This document shows, piece after piece, positions 1-10,430 of a DNA stretch of 64,000 nucleotides; the first letter of the stretch is position 1; each line of letters starts with the position of its first letter. A program made the position numbers and the translations under genes. The notes below the pieces were generated by a model, which was not told the origin of the DNA, searched no databases, and saw nothing but the letters and a program-made list of their open reading frames with translations. Source of the DNA: Limnephilus marmoratus (Eukaryota > Arthropoda > Insecta > Trichoptera > Limnephilidae); assembly GCA_917880885.1 (NCBI GenBank), contig OU862920.1:43869019-43933018 (forward strand). Direction: 5' to 3'.

Positions 1-151
1 TTGCCCGTTGTATCCAACAGAACTGATTAAAATGATCACCTATAATCATCAAATAATCACCATCTAGTGTGCACGCATGTGATATGGAATGGATATAGTT
101 GATATTTTTCAAAGATAAAATGGACAGTTTTAACGCTTTCAAAATTTATTA

Positions 152-783
152 CTAGCTGACCCGGCGAACGAACTTCTGCCATATTAATTAGTTCTAGTGA
201 ATATTTTAGTTGTTAAATAAAAAATAACGAACGTATTGTAAGTGTTTGGGGGTGGGATCTATGATAAAAAAACGAATGGAGCGCTGTAGGCGATGACCGC
301 CGATAAAAACAAAAACAAAAAAACCAACCATTCATTTTCATTGAAGTAACGGACATATTCATTGTGTGATCTCTTAAAATTTAAATGTGTAAAAAAGTAA
401 CAATTTTTTTATCCCAAAGAAGGAGAATGAAATAAAGAAAATCAATTGTTTAAAATACGAAAGACGACGATTAAAATTGTTCATACAAAAATTCTGAAAT
501 CGCGATTAAAAAATGGCATGGTGGGGGTAGGGGGGTGAAAATTCGGGGTTATAGGTATTTTATTTTATGATGCCAGATAAAAAAAATATACAAAAAAATT
601 GTCAAAAAATTGAAAAAAAATTCTGGATAGGGACACCCTAATCACATAGCGGTATGTAAATTTCACGGCCTATTCTCATATCTACCAAATTTATACAAAT
701 AATTTCATAAAAATCAGTCGAGCCGTTTCGGAGGAGTGCGACCAAAAACACAATGACACGAGATTTTTATATATGTATCTAGA
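152..783 (-). mobile_element. Non-autonomous Helitron-like element
   Basis: Read on the minus strand it begins A|TCTAGATACATATATAAAAA near 783 and ends GGGTCAGCTAG|T at 152. These are the A|TC...CTAG|T ends expected of Helitrons inserting between A and T. The 5' part contains the CTCCTCCGAAACGGCTCGAC block widely seen in insect Helitron-like repeats. No coding capacity. Confidence 0.6.
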
Positions 784-1010
784 TTTATTAAATACTATTA
801 TCAAATAATAACAAAGTACACTCGAATTGAACAACAGTAGAAACGAAGCAATGACAAATTACACAAAAGGACAAAACATTTCTGAACATGGTTTTCATGT
901 AATAAATTGTTCAAGCAATATTATGAGTTTTTATATTTCTTCAGTATAGTCCAGTCTTGAGAGTGTGAAAATGAGATAGACATGAAATAGAGAAAAAAAT
1001 GAATTATTAC

Positions 1011-1165
1011 TTGAAAAGCTCAATGCGGCTGGTGTTAGCTGAATGTTCCCACACCAAGGAGGGTCCCCCAATGATGTGGTCTCCGAGGGCTAGGATCAGC
1101 AAGATGGAGCCCACCAACACCGCGGCCTGAAAGGTGTCTGTCATGATGACTGCCTTCATACCTCC
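1011..1165 (-). CDS. SLC5-type sodium:solute symporter, coding exon 5 (gene continues off the left edge)
   Basis: Acceptor AATTCCAG precedes 1165 and donor GTAATA follows 1011. The exon has 51 codons (residues 243-293) and two bases (AA) of a split codon, probably Asn as in relatives. It carries the family hallmark [13 protein letters not shown]; most relatives have W where this protein has M before TD. A hydrophobic helix ([15 protein letters not shown]) and an extracellular-loop motif (SRIELF) follow. The family is about 570-640 residues, so roughly the first half is present. No further exon is recognisable in 1-1010, so the rest must lie beyond the window start. Confidence 0.9.
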
Positions 1166-1190
1166 CTGGAATTAAAACAATTTTATCTTC

Positions 1191-1480
1191 TGTCCTGTTA
1201 TGCTCCTTTATGTTCTGTTACGTTGTGTTACTTTCTGTTACGTTGTGTTATGCTCTCTTAAGTCTTGTTATATTCTGTTATTCTGTAATATTTTGTTGTG
1301 CTCTGTTATGTTCTGTTACATTTTCTTATGTTCTGCTATGATCTGTTATATTCTGTCATGTTCTGTCATGTTCTATTATGTTCTGTTATGTTCTGTTATG
1401 TTCTTTTATGTTCTGTTATATTCTGTTATATTCTTTTATGTTCTCTTATGTTATATTATGTTCTGTTATGGTCCGTTAAT
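1191..1480. repeat. TATGTTCTGT 10-bp tandem repeat, first block
   Basis: About 29 imperfect copies of a 10-bp unit TATGTTCTGT fill the intron between exons 4 and 5 of the transporter gene. Low-complexity reading frames inside are artefacts of the repeat. Confidence 0.9.
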
Positions 1481-1553
1481 AATAATAATAATAATAATTG
1501 GATAATTTATAGAGCGCCGTTTTTGTGAAAAATCACCTCAAGGGCGCTTATGT
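1480..1553 (-). mobile_element. Solitary LINE 3' tail inserted in the tandem repeat
   Basis: An (AAT)n run followed by TTGGATAATTTATAGAGCGC and a hairpin-forming end matches, in reverse orientation, the 3' terminus of the LINE fragment at 25440-25515. It is a severely 5'-truncated LINE copy that splits the 10-bp repeat array. Confidence 0.65.
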
Positions 1554-1692
1554 TCTGTTATGTTTTGTTATGTTCTGTTAAGTTCTGTTATGTTATTTTA
1601 TGTTCTGTTCTGTTATGTTCTATTATGTTCTGTTATGTTATGTTCTGTTAAGTTCTGTTAGTTCTGTTATGTTCTGATCTGTTCTGTCATGT
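1551..1692. repeat. TATGTTCTGT 10-bp tandem repeat, second block
   Basis: Continuation of the same decamer array on the other side of the LINE tail, with more variation in unit length. Confidence 0.85.
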
Positions 1693-1852
1693 TTTTCAAG
1701 GAAACGAAATCAAGACAAGTTTATATCATCTTCCACTAATTGGTTATTCGTTGTCGTCAAGTATAAACAGAATTTAGCATTAAACAACTTTATTTGTGAC
1801 TTCGAAAATATTAATTATTAAAAGTATTAGGAAAGTAGTGAAGGAAAATTAC

Positions 1853-1920
1853 CTGAGATGCATAAAAAATGCATACGACGTACACCAGAGTGACCGCAAT
1901 ATACGTGTTTAGACCCGTCA
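1853..1920 (-). CDS. SLC5-type sodium:solute symporter, coding exon 4
   Basis: Small 68-bp exon between acceptor TTTCAG (1926-1921) and donor GTAATT (1852). The first two bases complete a Val codon with the G from exon 3; 22 codons follow (residues 220-242: V then TGLNTYIAVTLVYVVCIFYA and SQ). It continues directly into the GGMKAV motif of exon 5. The family usually reads FYTTLGGMKAV here, so FYASQGGMKAV is a mild divergence. Too short for simple ORF detection, but the phase and splice sites agree on both sides. Confidence 0.88.
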
Positions 1921-3590
1921 CTGAAATAAACAGGAAAGGACAAGTTAGAGCCACAAGGTGGAATAGGATAGGTAAATTAAATTATTTCACATCAAATGTC
2001 CAAAATATTCGCAAATTCGCCAAATCAACAATTTAAGCAATGACAATTTCGCCAAAAACGTTCGAACAGAATCATTTTACATTTTCGTACGTCTAAGTAC
2101 ATACATAAATTATTATATCCAAGATGGACATGGATACTAGAGTTATCGTTAAAATATTGATTTTCTTATTTATTACATATTACAAATGAATGGAATTATC
2201 AATGATTCATTCAAAGGTATGTTATTTATTGTTTTTACACATATTTTGCAATGTTCTCGAAACATCTCGATACCATTCTTTTTTTATTGTTAAAAAGGCA
2301 ATTTTCTCTTACGTCACTGAAGCAAATGCTTTTAATGGAAGAACGCTTGCTTGTGTAACGTAAGATATCTTAAGGTACAAAATAACCCACTGTGAATGAA
2401 CGAAAGATTTATTATTAATAAATTAAAATTAAAGAAATAAAAATAAATTTATAAATCTCGTTAAAAAAACATCGCTGATAAGAACGCAAATGAGCTAGGG
2501 TACACAGTAAACAGAATGCATTTTCATTGGGCTTGGTCCTACTGACCAAAACCTCACGTGACTAAATTATGTGATAAGAAAATGTGGAAACTTGCGAAAC
2601 GATCATATATTTTACTCTCAGACATAAAGGAAACGTAAAGGAAACTGGAAAGCACTGCAAATAATTAAACAAAACCAATTTATTGTACTATTATATAAAT
2701 ATATTGCATTGTATTTATATACTTTGCATTGTATATAAATACAATGCAAAGTGGTCCGTAAACAGGACCAGGATTTTTCGATTATGTGAATTTGTACAAA
2801 TTTTTCCAAAATTTTAAGTTTTGGTTTCAATTAGTAAAACAGTGGAGTTTAAGAGAGAAGCAACGTAACCTAACTTTCCAACTAAGGCAAGGGGGTTTCA
2901 ATGAAGCCAAAGTTAAGTACATTGCACATTGTGTATGATACGAAATGATGTGCGAGTTATCATTGGGTATCACACCGCTACATATCTTCAAAAACTTTCA
3001 ATGACAACGCATCTGATTTCTCTCTCTTGAGGGTCGCTAAATAAAATAAAGCTTGTGTTTCACAATAATTTTTCAACTAAATGCGCTCTGAAGAAATAGA
3101 GTCTTTGAAACCTTCGACACCCATATACAATCGGGAGATTCGCCAAAATAATGTGTTCACAACATGTTTACAAAGTTGATATTCCCTCCTTGAGAATTCG
3201 TGTACTTAAAGCTCAGCTGTGGGACAACTTGCTGACCAGCCTGTTCCATATCTCACCAAGATAAGGTTTCAATCTCACATCACTTTAAAAATCTTACACA
3301 CAACATTCGCTACGATGAAAGATGCCCGCATGCTCATCTATTATTACATTATTCGCTGAAACCTCACAAATTTCGTGAAACAAAGATCGTGTCAAATTTA
3401 ATTTCAATGAAAATAGCAATTCAACTATATTAATAAATCATTTCAATAACCGCATATTATGTAGTACCGAATACTAACAACATGTTGACCAGATGTAATA
3501 AGGTTATGGAAGGTCAAGTAACCAAAATTTTGAAATGTGACAAATTTTCAGAACACTCAAGTGTGTACATAGATGGGGGATTGTATTCAC
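1921..3590. other. Intron 3 of the transporter gene; no recognised repeat
   Basis: AT-rich intron sequence. A short palindromic stretch of TATATAAATACAATGCAAAG units occurs at 2690-2750. I see no gene or dispersed repeat. Confidence 0.6.
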
Positions 3591-3702
3591 CATTGCTGAG
3601 CGCGAGGGCGGGGGCGTAAACAGCCACGGAGGTGTAGATGACCATCTGCAGGATGTAGAGGCCGCTGGCGAGGGTACGGACCTTACTGGAAAACCTTAGT
3701 TC
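3591..3702 (-). CDS. SLC5-type sodium:solute symporter, coding exon 3
   Basis: Acceptor TTTCCAG precedes 3702 and donor GTGAAT follows 3591. The exon enters in phase 0, carries 37 codons (residues 183-219) and leaves one base (G) of the next codon. The peptide starts ELRFSSKVRTLASGLYILQM and continues into a hydrophobic helix (VIYTSVAVYAPALALS). This fits the cytoplasmic loop and TM4 of SLC5 transporters, where R-F-x-x-x-R-x-L is typical. GC content of the exon is well above that of the surrounding intron, as expected of real coding sequence. Confidence 0.9.
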
Positions 3703-4971
3703 CTGGAAACAAAAATATTCATGAAGATACAAGACAATATTTGTCATACTTTTCGCACGAGGCTAGACTATTATATAACTCACTAGGCAGAAGTATACTG
3801 CAGTCAAATTCAATCATTTGGGCCCCAAACGAACTAACTTACATTTTGTGAAGTGAAATAGTCCACAATATCTTTCAAGATTTTTATTTTTGAGTCTGTA
3901 TGGATCCCCTGGCTAAACCCACCTATTTACATCTTGGGCAAGACCAATTACCTCTCCTTAGAGACATGTAGAGTGTAGAGGTATTGCTCATATATAATAT
4001 TTTTTATCTTTTACTAAAAGGATTGTGACCCAATAGTTGATCCTACAACAGTTGTTGGCCCCATTGTAATTTTTGTGAATTATTTACCAATTTCAAACCT
4101 CAAAAGATTTCAAAAATACCTTTGTTAATAAATTGGTGAGGATATTAAACGAATTTATTTACAGTTTCAACTATTTGTACTTACACCTTGGTGTACACAC
4201 TATATAGATGCATTTGAATGAAAATATGTTTTAAACTTTTGTTTAAACAAAAACACCCCACCGGGACTCTCAGATATATTTTGTACGTAGACATGCAGTA
4301 TTTTCCCTAAATCGATTGCACATCGTACATAAGAACGCAAGGTTTTTAGCACTGCAAATACATTGTTACAACGGAACAATTTTAACGACAGATTAAATTA
4401 AATAAATAAATAATATGATAGTTACAGATTTTTTGAAAAAAAATGTATTTCAGGGAGGCATATGTAAAACTGAAACATAGAAGAATCTCGAAGTAGAATC
4501 AGAATGAACAAAACCGTGGGTATTTAGTATTATGTTACGTTTTCCGCACAGAAGTCAAGTATGATTGCGTAATCGTAAAAAATCACGTACCTTTTGTTAT
4601 TTTTTCTGCCCATTAAAACTTTTAATTCATATAGCTGTACTTAACATCTCAATCAAGTGTGAAGTATGAATCATGATTGCAAGTACAATAAATCGTCTTA
4701 TTCCGAACCATAGTTTATATGAAAAAAGTGTAGACTTTATAAGCCATCAATATGACAATATCTCAATCAAAGTTGATAGTTACAAATAAACAAGAAAGTA
4801 TAAATTTCAAGAGACAAACAACACCAAAGAAATCAGATATAATAATTTAGAAACTCTACTGGCCGAAATCGAACAGGCCAATATGAGCTAACAAGAGGCG
4901 GAGTTTGCTGATGTGTTATCCTGCCAAATGAAGAACCACTGGACACCAAAATAAAAATAGGCATAAGCATA
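3703..4971. other. Intron 2 proximal part; nothing recognised
   Basis: AT-rich intron sequence without reading frames of interest and without similarity to repeats found elsewhere in the window. Confidence 0.5.
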
Positions 4972-5567
4972 TCTATGTATATAAAAATCAAAATATGCTT
5001 GCTTGGGTGTATATGTGAGTAGGTATATGAGATGTATATGCGTTGCTAAACCATTCATCCGATTGCGATGAAACTTGTGATTTGGGGGATTTGATGTGTG
5101 CATTCCCGCGATGGTTTCTGTATATAATAGTAAGCTCTGGCTTCATGAAATTATGCATTGCTAAATCATTCACCGATTGCGATGAAACTTTGGTGATTTC
5201 TTGTGAGCACGCCCGCGAAGGTTTCTATATACGCTGGTGAGCTCTGTCATAGTGAAAATTGTATAAAAAAATTGCAATAGGTGGCACGCGAGCTGTTTGA
5301 AAACTAAGTGTACTGGGACTGAATCTATGGAATGCGGAAGGGAGGAGGGGAGCTCTGGAGGAAGCGGAGAGGGAAGTGGGGAGAGGGAAGGTGGAGAAGG
5401 TGGAGTGGGAACGCGTGAGGGAAAGCGGACACGGTAGAGCAAGGGGTCGCGGAATGGTAACGGGACGAATGGGAAAGGACACGCAGGGAGAATTTTTTTC
5501 TTTATTAAGTGGCATAGCAACAAAATTTTTCTTTATTAAGTGGCATAGCATGCTGGGAACTTGCTGG
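4972..5567 (+). mobile_element. Non-autonomous Helitron-like element, internally duplicated
   Basis: Starts A|TCTATGTATATAAAAATC and ends GGAACTTGCTGG|T (CTRR with G). The purine-rich core (GGTGGCACGCGAGCTGTTTG onward) and the end CACGCAGGGAGAA...GGGAAC are shared with copies at 23552 and 26717. A unit of about 100 bp near 5040-5240 is duplicated in tandem, and a 29-bp unit near 5490-5550 is also doubled. Confidence 0.6.
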
Positions 5568-5950
5568 TATGCAAATAAATAAATAATTTGTGATCTTCCA
5601 ACAGTACCGTCATTATTATCTATTAACTTTTTATATTATAACGTATGAAAACACATAGGTGCATTTTTATGAATCTTTGGTTTAGTTAGATAACATTTCT
5701 GTGTATGAAAATGAATATTCTGTCATCTTGCATAAAATTTCACACCCATTAATCAACTATGCTGCATACGTAATTTCCTATTCTGATTGATGGGTTGATA
5801 GTCGGTAGTTGCTTTTTGTTATTAGAAGTCATTCGTTTTATGTTGCTGTTAAATAATATGTTTTCAATTATGTGCACAATACGTAATTTATTGTTATTAT
5901 TATGTTTGTTTAGCAATTCCATAGATTAAAATGATTCATTGTTGGGTTAT
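5568..5950. other. Intron sequence, nothing recognised
   Basis: AT-rich, no reading frame or dispersed repeat seen. Confidence 0.4.
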
Positions 5951-6243
5951 TTTTTTTACATTATCTCCACGTGGGAGGCCATTAGGTAAAAATTCTCTGA
6001 AGACCTAGATAATCTTCTGGGATGCTGTAAGAAGGGTCTGTTAGGGAAAGGAAAGAGAGGAAGTTCTGAGAAGGAAAAAGATATGAGGGGTGAGTAGAAA
6101 TGAAAGTCGATGGGTTGAGAGAGTCACCAAATCACTCTTAAGTCACCAAATGTAGCGAACCACTTGGGGTGACCTGTGGGAGGCGTGTTGGTTATCCAAT
6201 AAATGGTTCCGGGGCGGCGGTACTTATACCACCTCTTAAATTG
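5951..6243 (-). mobile_element. LINE-tailed ~450-bp retroposon (family G), partial copy
   Basis: Shares the 3' hairpin region (ACATTATCTCCAC...GGGATGCTG) and the 5' block (GTGACTTAAGAGTG, ACCACTTGGGGTGACC, GGTTCCGGGGCGGCGG) with copies at 25686, 31265, 41596, 50535 and 57818. The middle is deleted and the hairpin is degraded. Confidence 0.55.
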
Positions 6244-6344
6244 AAATATAAAAGAAATTATAATTAAAATGGAGTTCTACAAATTAAGCTTGATAACAAT
6301 AATTAAATTCATTTAGACTTTTATAAAAAGTCAACGGGTGTCCC

Positions 6345-6665
6345 AAATAAATTAAATTGGATAAGTTTATCCGAGACATTATCTAACTCACAAATAAATT
6401 CGTTAAGAACTTCGTAATCTTCCGAAAACATGGGGAAATTAGTTCAGGATAATATTGTTATTTCTGAATTTGAAATACGAGATCGACAAAAATTACAGAA
6501 AAAAATATAGTAATACTATATCCTGGTAAGTCAAGAGATCCTGGGTTCTAGTCTAAGTGCGACCCTATCTTTATCTTTTTATTTTTCTGTGTCATGTTCT
6601 TTTTCATATTGCAAATGACGATATTTATTTATGCAGAATATATTAAGGTCTTAAGTTATTGATAA
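6345..6665. mobile_element. tRNA-like foldback element (family K), diverged copy
   Basis: Contains GGATCCTGGGTTCTAGTC, a degenerate B-box region, followed by the CTTTATCTTTTTATTTTTCT...TGTCATGTTCTTTTTC arm also seen in the copy at 61672-62020. The opposite arm is not recognisable here. Sequence between 6350 and 6480 is alignable to 61735-61880. Confidence 0.4.
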
Positions 6666-6710
6666 AGAAATTATTATTATTATTAATTATTAAAATACTT
6701 GCGTAATTAA

Positions 6711-7084
6711 CAGGATGTTAAGGATCGTACTTGATTTAATTTAACGAGTAATTTCTGATATTATTTGGAGTTAATTTCTGATAAAATGTGTGCGAAATTT
6801 TTGTCTCCGGTGACTTTTTTCATGTCCTTTTTTCAATTATTTTCATCAAATAAAATTTAAAAATATCCAAATTTCGTAATTGGTCACTCCGTCGATTAAC
6901 CAAAAACCCCTCACCCCTTCCATAAATGTCCGATACTTACAATTTTTTGTTTGTGGTAGAATAAACAACAGCAACAAAACGTCAAAAATGTCACCGGAGA
7001 CCAAAATTTCATTTACATTTTTTACTCCAAATAATGTCAGAAATCACTGCTTAAAGTAAGTCAAGTACGTCCCTTAACACCCAG
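6711..7084. mobile_element. Mariner-like MITE (family A), complete copy
   Basis: Terminal inverted repeats of about 100 bp begin CAGGATGTTAAGGATCGTAC and end CGTCCCTTAACACCCAG. They are flanked by TA on the right and TAA on the left, as expected of Tc1/mariner-type insertions. There is no coding sequence. Confidence 0.65.
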
Positions 7085-7107
7085 TACAGTTATACTTTTT
7101 GAAGAGA

Positions 7108-7330
7108 AACTTATATACCCTCGTTGTGATTTGGAATTAGGATGAAACGGAAATGACGCGTACAGCACCTACGAAGCATCAAACTCCTATCAAGGAGGTG
7201 ACATATAAAACGGAAACGATGCTAGCTCTGCGCTCATTCGCCGCTTTGATTATGACCTCACTTTTCAAGGCTCCTTGGTTCTCCATCGGTTGAGATTGTT
7301 TTGGTAAAGTTTCGCTTCTACCGCGTGTAA
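7108..7330 (+). mobile_element. Family B' MITE (diverged relative of family B)
   Basis: Begins TTGAAGAGAAACTTATATA and ends GTTTCGCTTCTACCGCGTG, matching the ends of the family B element but with a different core shared with 19792-19960. Confidence 0.45.
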
Positions 7331-7356
7331 ACTGCACTCAAATTTTTTGTTTGTGG

Positions 7357-7786
7357 TTTTTTTTATTATTAGAAAGTAAAAAGTTATACAATATTACTGG
7401 ATATCAAATAAAATAAAATATTTCAGAAAAAAGAAAAGTCCCAATAAACTACTTTTAAGTAGTTTGTCAATGGGTGCTTTTACTTTGAAGTTTAAAAAAT
7501 AAATTATTATGCAGCTAGACATTTTTTTGTGTTAGTGTATAAGACAAACTATTTCTTTCGGCGAGCCAATTTTTCAATATAATATTTGGTTTTACCTTAT
7601 TTGTACATTTTTTAATTTTAGCAGGTAACATATTTAAGCAAGTAGGTATCATGTAGTCCAGTGTTCTTTGTCCACATTTGTTTAAGTACTTAGGTACGAT
7701 TAGTCCTTCAATTAACGTAAATCGAGTATTGTAAGTGTGGTCCAGTCTATTTATGTATATTGGTCTATTCATATGCTGAAAAATTG
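7357..7786 (-). pseudogene. LINE reverse-transcriptase C-terminus fragment
   Basis: The frame at 7772-7515 (85 residues) has the layout of the C-terminal tail of LINE ORF2: HTYNTRF near residue 12, then a VP..L..CGQRTLDYMIP block and N-MLPAKI. It is truncated at both ends relative to any complete LINE. It interrupts a family A MITE, whose right half resumes at about 7785. Confidence 0.45.
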
Positions 7787-7911
7787 AGTAAGCAACAACA
7801 ACAAAACATCAAAAATGTCACCGGAGGCCAAAATTTCATTTACATTTTTTATTCCAAATAATGTCAGATATCAATAATTAAAGTACGTCAAGTACATCCC
7901 TTAACACCTAG
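7785..7911. mobile_element. Family A MITE, right-end fragment
   Basis: Carries the GTCACCGGAGGCCAAAATTT and CAAGTACATCCCTTAACACC blocks of the right terminal inverted repeat. The left part is separated by the LINE fragment at 7357-7786. Confidence 0.55.
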
Positions 7912-8530
7912 TTCAGTTATACTTTTTCCTTTATTCGTATTAATTACTTTAGAAATCTATTCACTTTTAAAGTAATCATACTAAGTGTACGTTGCCTTTA
8001 TCTGAGAATAAGATCTTGATGAAGTAATGTACCAATTAATAAACTTCCTCTTTGCCCTCCACAGTGATTCACTCTGAAGGAAATTACGTTACTAGCCGCG
8101 GTATTTGACTAATTTTCATCAATTTTCATTAAATTTTCATCGTTAATTGATCTTCAATAATATACACTAATTGACTTAGCCTACACGCAATTAAACATTA
8201 TTGACCATTTATACAATTAACATTGTCACCCTACAATAGATTGAACTAAATCTAAAGAAATATCTCAGAGTACGTGTCAAAGTGGACGTGATACAATTTG
8301 CACATGAGTTGATCTGTATGTACACGAAGTTGAAGATGACAAATATCTTAGTTAACTTAATCAATAAATGAAAGTGAACAATGTACGTGCCGCTAAAACT
8401 CAGAAACCAGTCCCAGTACAATCAAGAGAGTTATGTGATGTGGTAGCCCTCTATCCCCCATCCATGAAGAAGGTTCTCGTTTTTACCCGAAGGGCGTGCT
8501 TTTGAAGATATAAGGGCTGGAAGTTTCACC

Positions 8531-8700
8531 CTCTAGAAATTTTTAGAACGGTCCAGAACACTCGAGAGTATTCGAGAACATTCTGGAATGTTGTGGAAGG
8601 CTCGGAAATAGTCTGGAAGATTCGAGAACTTCCTGGAACATCTCAGATCGTTGTGGAACATTCCAGAACACTTTCGAATGTGGTGGACTGATTTGGAATG
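8531..8700. promoter_or_regulatory. Heat-shock-element array in one continuous register
   Basis: Seventeen consecutive 10-base blocks each place a GAA-type triplet at the sixth base (8536, 8546 and so on to 8696). Thirteen are exact GAA; the others are GAG, AAA, GAT and GAC. The triplets midway between them resemble TTC (TTC, CTC, GTC, TTG, TCC). Three stretches are textbook heat-shock elements: 8571-8588 (TTCGAGAACATTCTGGAA), 8616-8638 and 8656-8668. Heat-shock factor trimers bind alternating nGAAn pentamers. The array lies in intron 2 of the transporter gene. Confidence 0.75.
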
Positions 8701-8719
8701 TTGCAACGAGGTTGCCAAC

Positions 8720-9526
8720 TCGATTTTTAAAATAAAGCAAGATTTCACCCGAAAATGAGCTAAAATCTTGTATAGCCTAAAGTTGGGATCGAAAATTTAC
8801 CATCCTGGGGGGAGAGGGGTTGGCTGGAGAAATTAAAAGCTGGAGAAGAAATAAACTAGTTTCTTCGAATTTCATGGCAGTGAGGCACGGAACTGGCAGA
8901 GGAAGGATGACTGTTGACTGAATGCTGTAGAAATGAGATCCCTGATACGTATGTGTGGTAAAACCATGTACCATTCTGTGAGGAACGTGGAGAACGTAAA
9001 GAATGCAATGCTAAAGTAAGCGTAATTGGCCATGTAGATCAAATGAACGAGGAAAGGAGTGTAAGGAGAATATATAACGCAAATGTGAATGGTAAAAGAA
9101 GTCGGGGACGCCCGAGGAAGACATGGCACGACCAAGTGAATCGGATAATTGAGTCGGATGTGTGAGTCGATGTATGAATGTGAACTAGGCAAAAGTGTGT
9201 GCCAAGATCGAGTTGTTTGGCGGTCTGTCCTCTCTGTCTACCGTTGTGGGGAACGGCATGATGGTTAGTTAGTTAGTTTAGTCTTAATAAAAATTAAATT
9301 ATTTTAGTCTCCTAGGAGGGATGAGGAATGCTTCTGAGATAAAAACCAAGTTTTCAATACAAAAATAACCGGTTCCTAAAGAAATAACTCTTAATTTGTA
9401 ATTTTTTGTTCTTAATTTTTTTATTTATAAAAATGAGCTTGATTATCTGAAAAAAAACTAGCTAAGAAACTAAACCACGTTTTTTGGAGCTAAACCTAGC
9501 TCTAAAGTAGCTGAGCTGGCAACACT
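8720..9526 (+). mobile_element. ~800-bp insertion with decayed RTE-type LINE 3' end
   Basis: Flanked by the 10-bp direct repeat GGTTGCCAAC (8710-8719 and 9527-9536). The segment 8960-9290 on the plus strand reads as a LINE C-terminus (GHVDQMNEERSVRRIYNANV, then GKRSRGRPRKTWHDQVNRII) broken by stops, with a (TTAG)n tail near 9265-9280. The ends (GTTGCCAACTC and GAGCTGGCAAC) are roughly inverted, so the outer part may be a separate MITE that the LINE entered. Confidence 0.45.
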
Positions 9527-9577
9527 GGTTGCCAACCATTCGAAGTCTTTTTTGTATGGGTGGGGCATTGGAAGGGG

Positions 9578-9616
9578 TATATAAAGCAAGAACCGTCGTG
9601 GGTTTGAACGTCAGAT
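9578..9616 (+). promoter_or_regulatory. TATA box and initiator-like site
   Basis: TATATAAAG at 9578-9586 is followed, at 33 bases from the TATAAA core, by TCAGAT at 9611, close to the arthropod initiator TCAGT. Together with the array at 8531-8700 this has the order of an insect heat-shock promoter. Confidence 0.45.
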
Positions 9617-9620
9617 CAAT

Positions 9621-9647
9621 CTGGGCGAAGCCGGGTACCCCAGCTAG
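9621..9647 (+). mobile_element. Helitron-like 3' terminus
   Basis: GGGCGAAGCCGGGTACCCC can fold as a short hairpin and is followed by AGCTAG|T, the CTAG end expected of a Helitron with T in the flank. The same CCGGG...CCAGCTAG|T ending is present at 24050. The 5' end of this element was not located with confidence; it lies upstream of the heat-shock-element array if the array belongs to it. Confidence 0.5.
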
Positions 9648-9930
9648 TTATGTAATAATTCTCAAACGAAATCAAGATAACAAGATGAGATAATTTGCAA
9701 ATCAAGCACAACAATAATCATCATTGAAATCAATTTTACTATAACAACAAGACACACTGTTACTAAGTCATTGTCTTCTCATTTAATAACATAATTACGC
9801 CTGCTAATTTTTACTAAGAAACAAACATACATTATTTTTAATGTGACACCTTACAATAGCACACCTGTCCGTACAGTGTAACTATGTATACACCACTAGC
9901 TGGATCCCGGAATAATAGAATCGAATAATA
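9648..9930. other. Intron sequence, nothing recognised
   Basis: AT-rich spacer between the Helitron end and the RTE fragment. Confidence 0.4.
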
Positions 9931-10430
9931 TATGTAGACCTAAAACTGAGAATACTCCTCATCAAGACCTATGTATGGAGTATCTTGATGTACGGCTGCG
10001 AAACATGGTGCCTATCCGAAAGAGATAAACAGAGACTAGAGGCTTTCGAGATGTGGTCCTATAGAAGACTATTAGGAATTTCCTGGAGAGACCACATCAC
10101 AAATGAGGAGGTCCTCCAAAGAATCGAAGGAGGAAGGCATCTGCTCAGGACCTTGTCCGAAATGCGTGCAAGATGGATGGGCCATTTAATACAACAAGAA
10201 GGCCTCTTGCATGCCATGGAGGGTATGACCGAGGGGACAAACTCTAGGGGACGCCCATGCCGAGAGTATCTGGAGGACCGGCTGGTGGACGTGCGCTGCT
10301 CATCATATGCAGACTTCAAAAGAGCCGCACAAGACAGGGAAGAATGGAAGAGAAGAATAGAGGAAATTGCTGCAAACCAATCCCAGGATTGAAACCAGAG
10401 AGAGAGTGGATCCCGGCTTGCGTTGCAAAG
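9931..10430 (+). pseudogene. RTE-type LINE ORF2 C-terminal fragment
   Basis: Open from about 9935 to the stop at 10392. It contains ILMYGCETWCLSERDKQRLE, AFEMWSYRRLLGISWRDHIT, NEEVL and a GRPCREYLED block, the conserved C-terminal region of RTE-clade reverse transcriptases in insects. The polymerase domain itself is missing. Confidence 0.75.

Noticed and set aside
1200..1528. Two overlapping reading frames rich in Cys, Tyr and Leu
   Set aside because: They are translations of the TATGTTCTGT tandem repeat.
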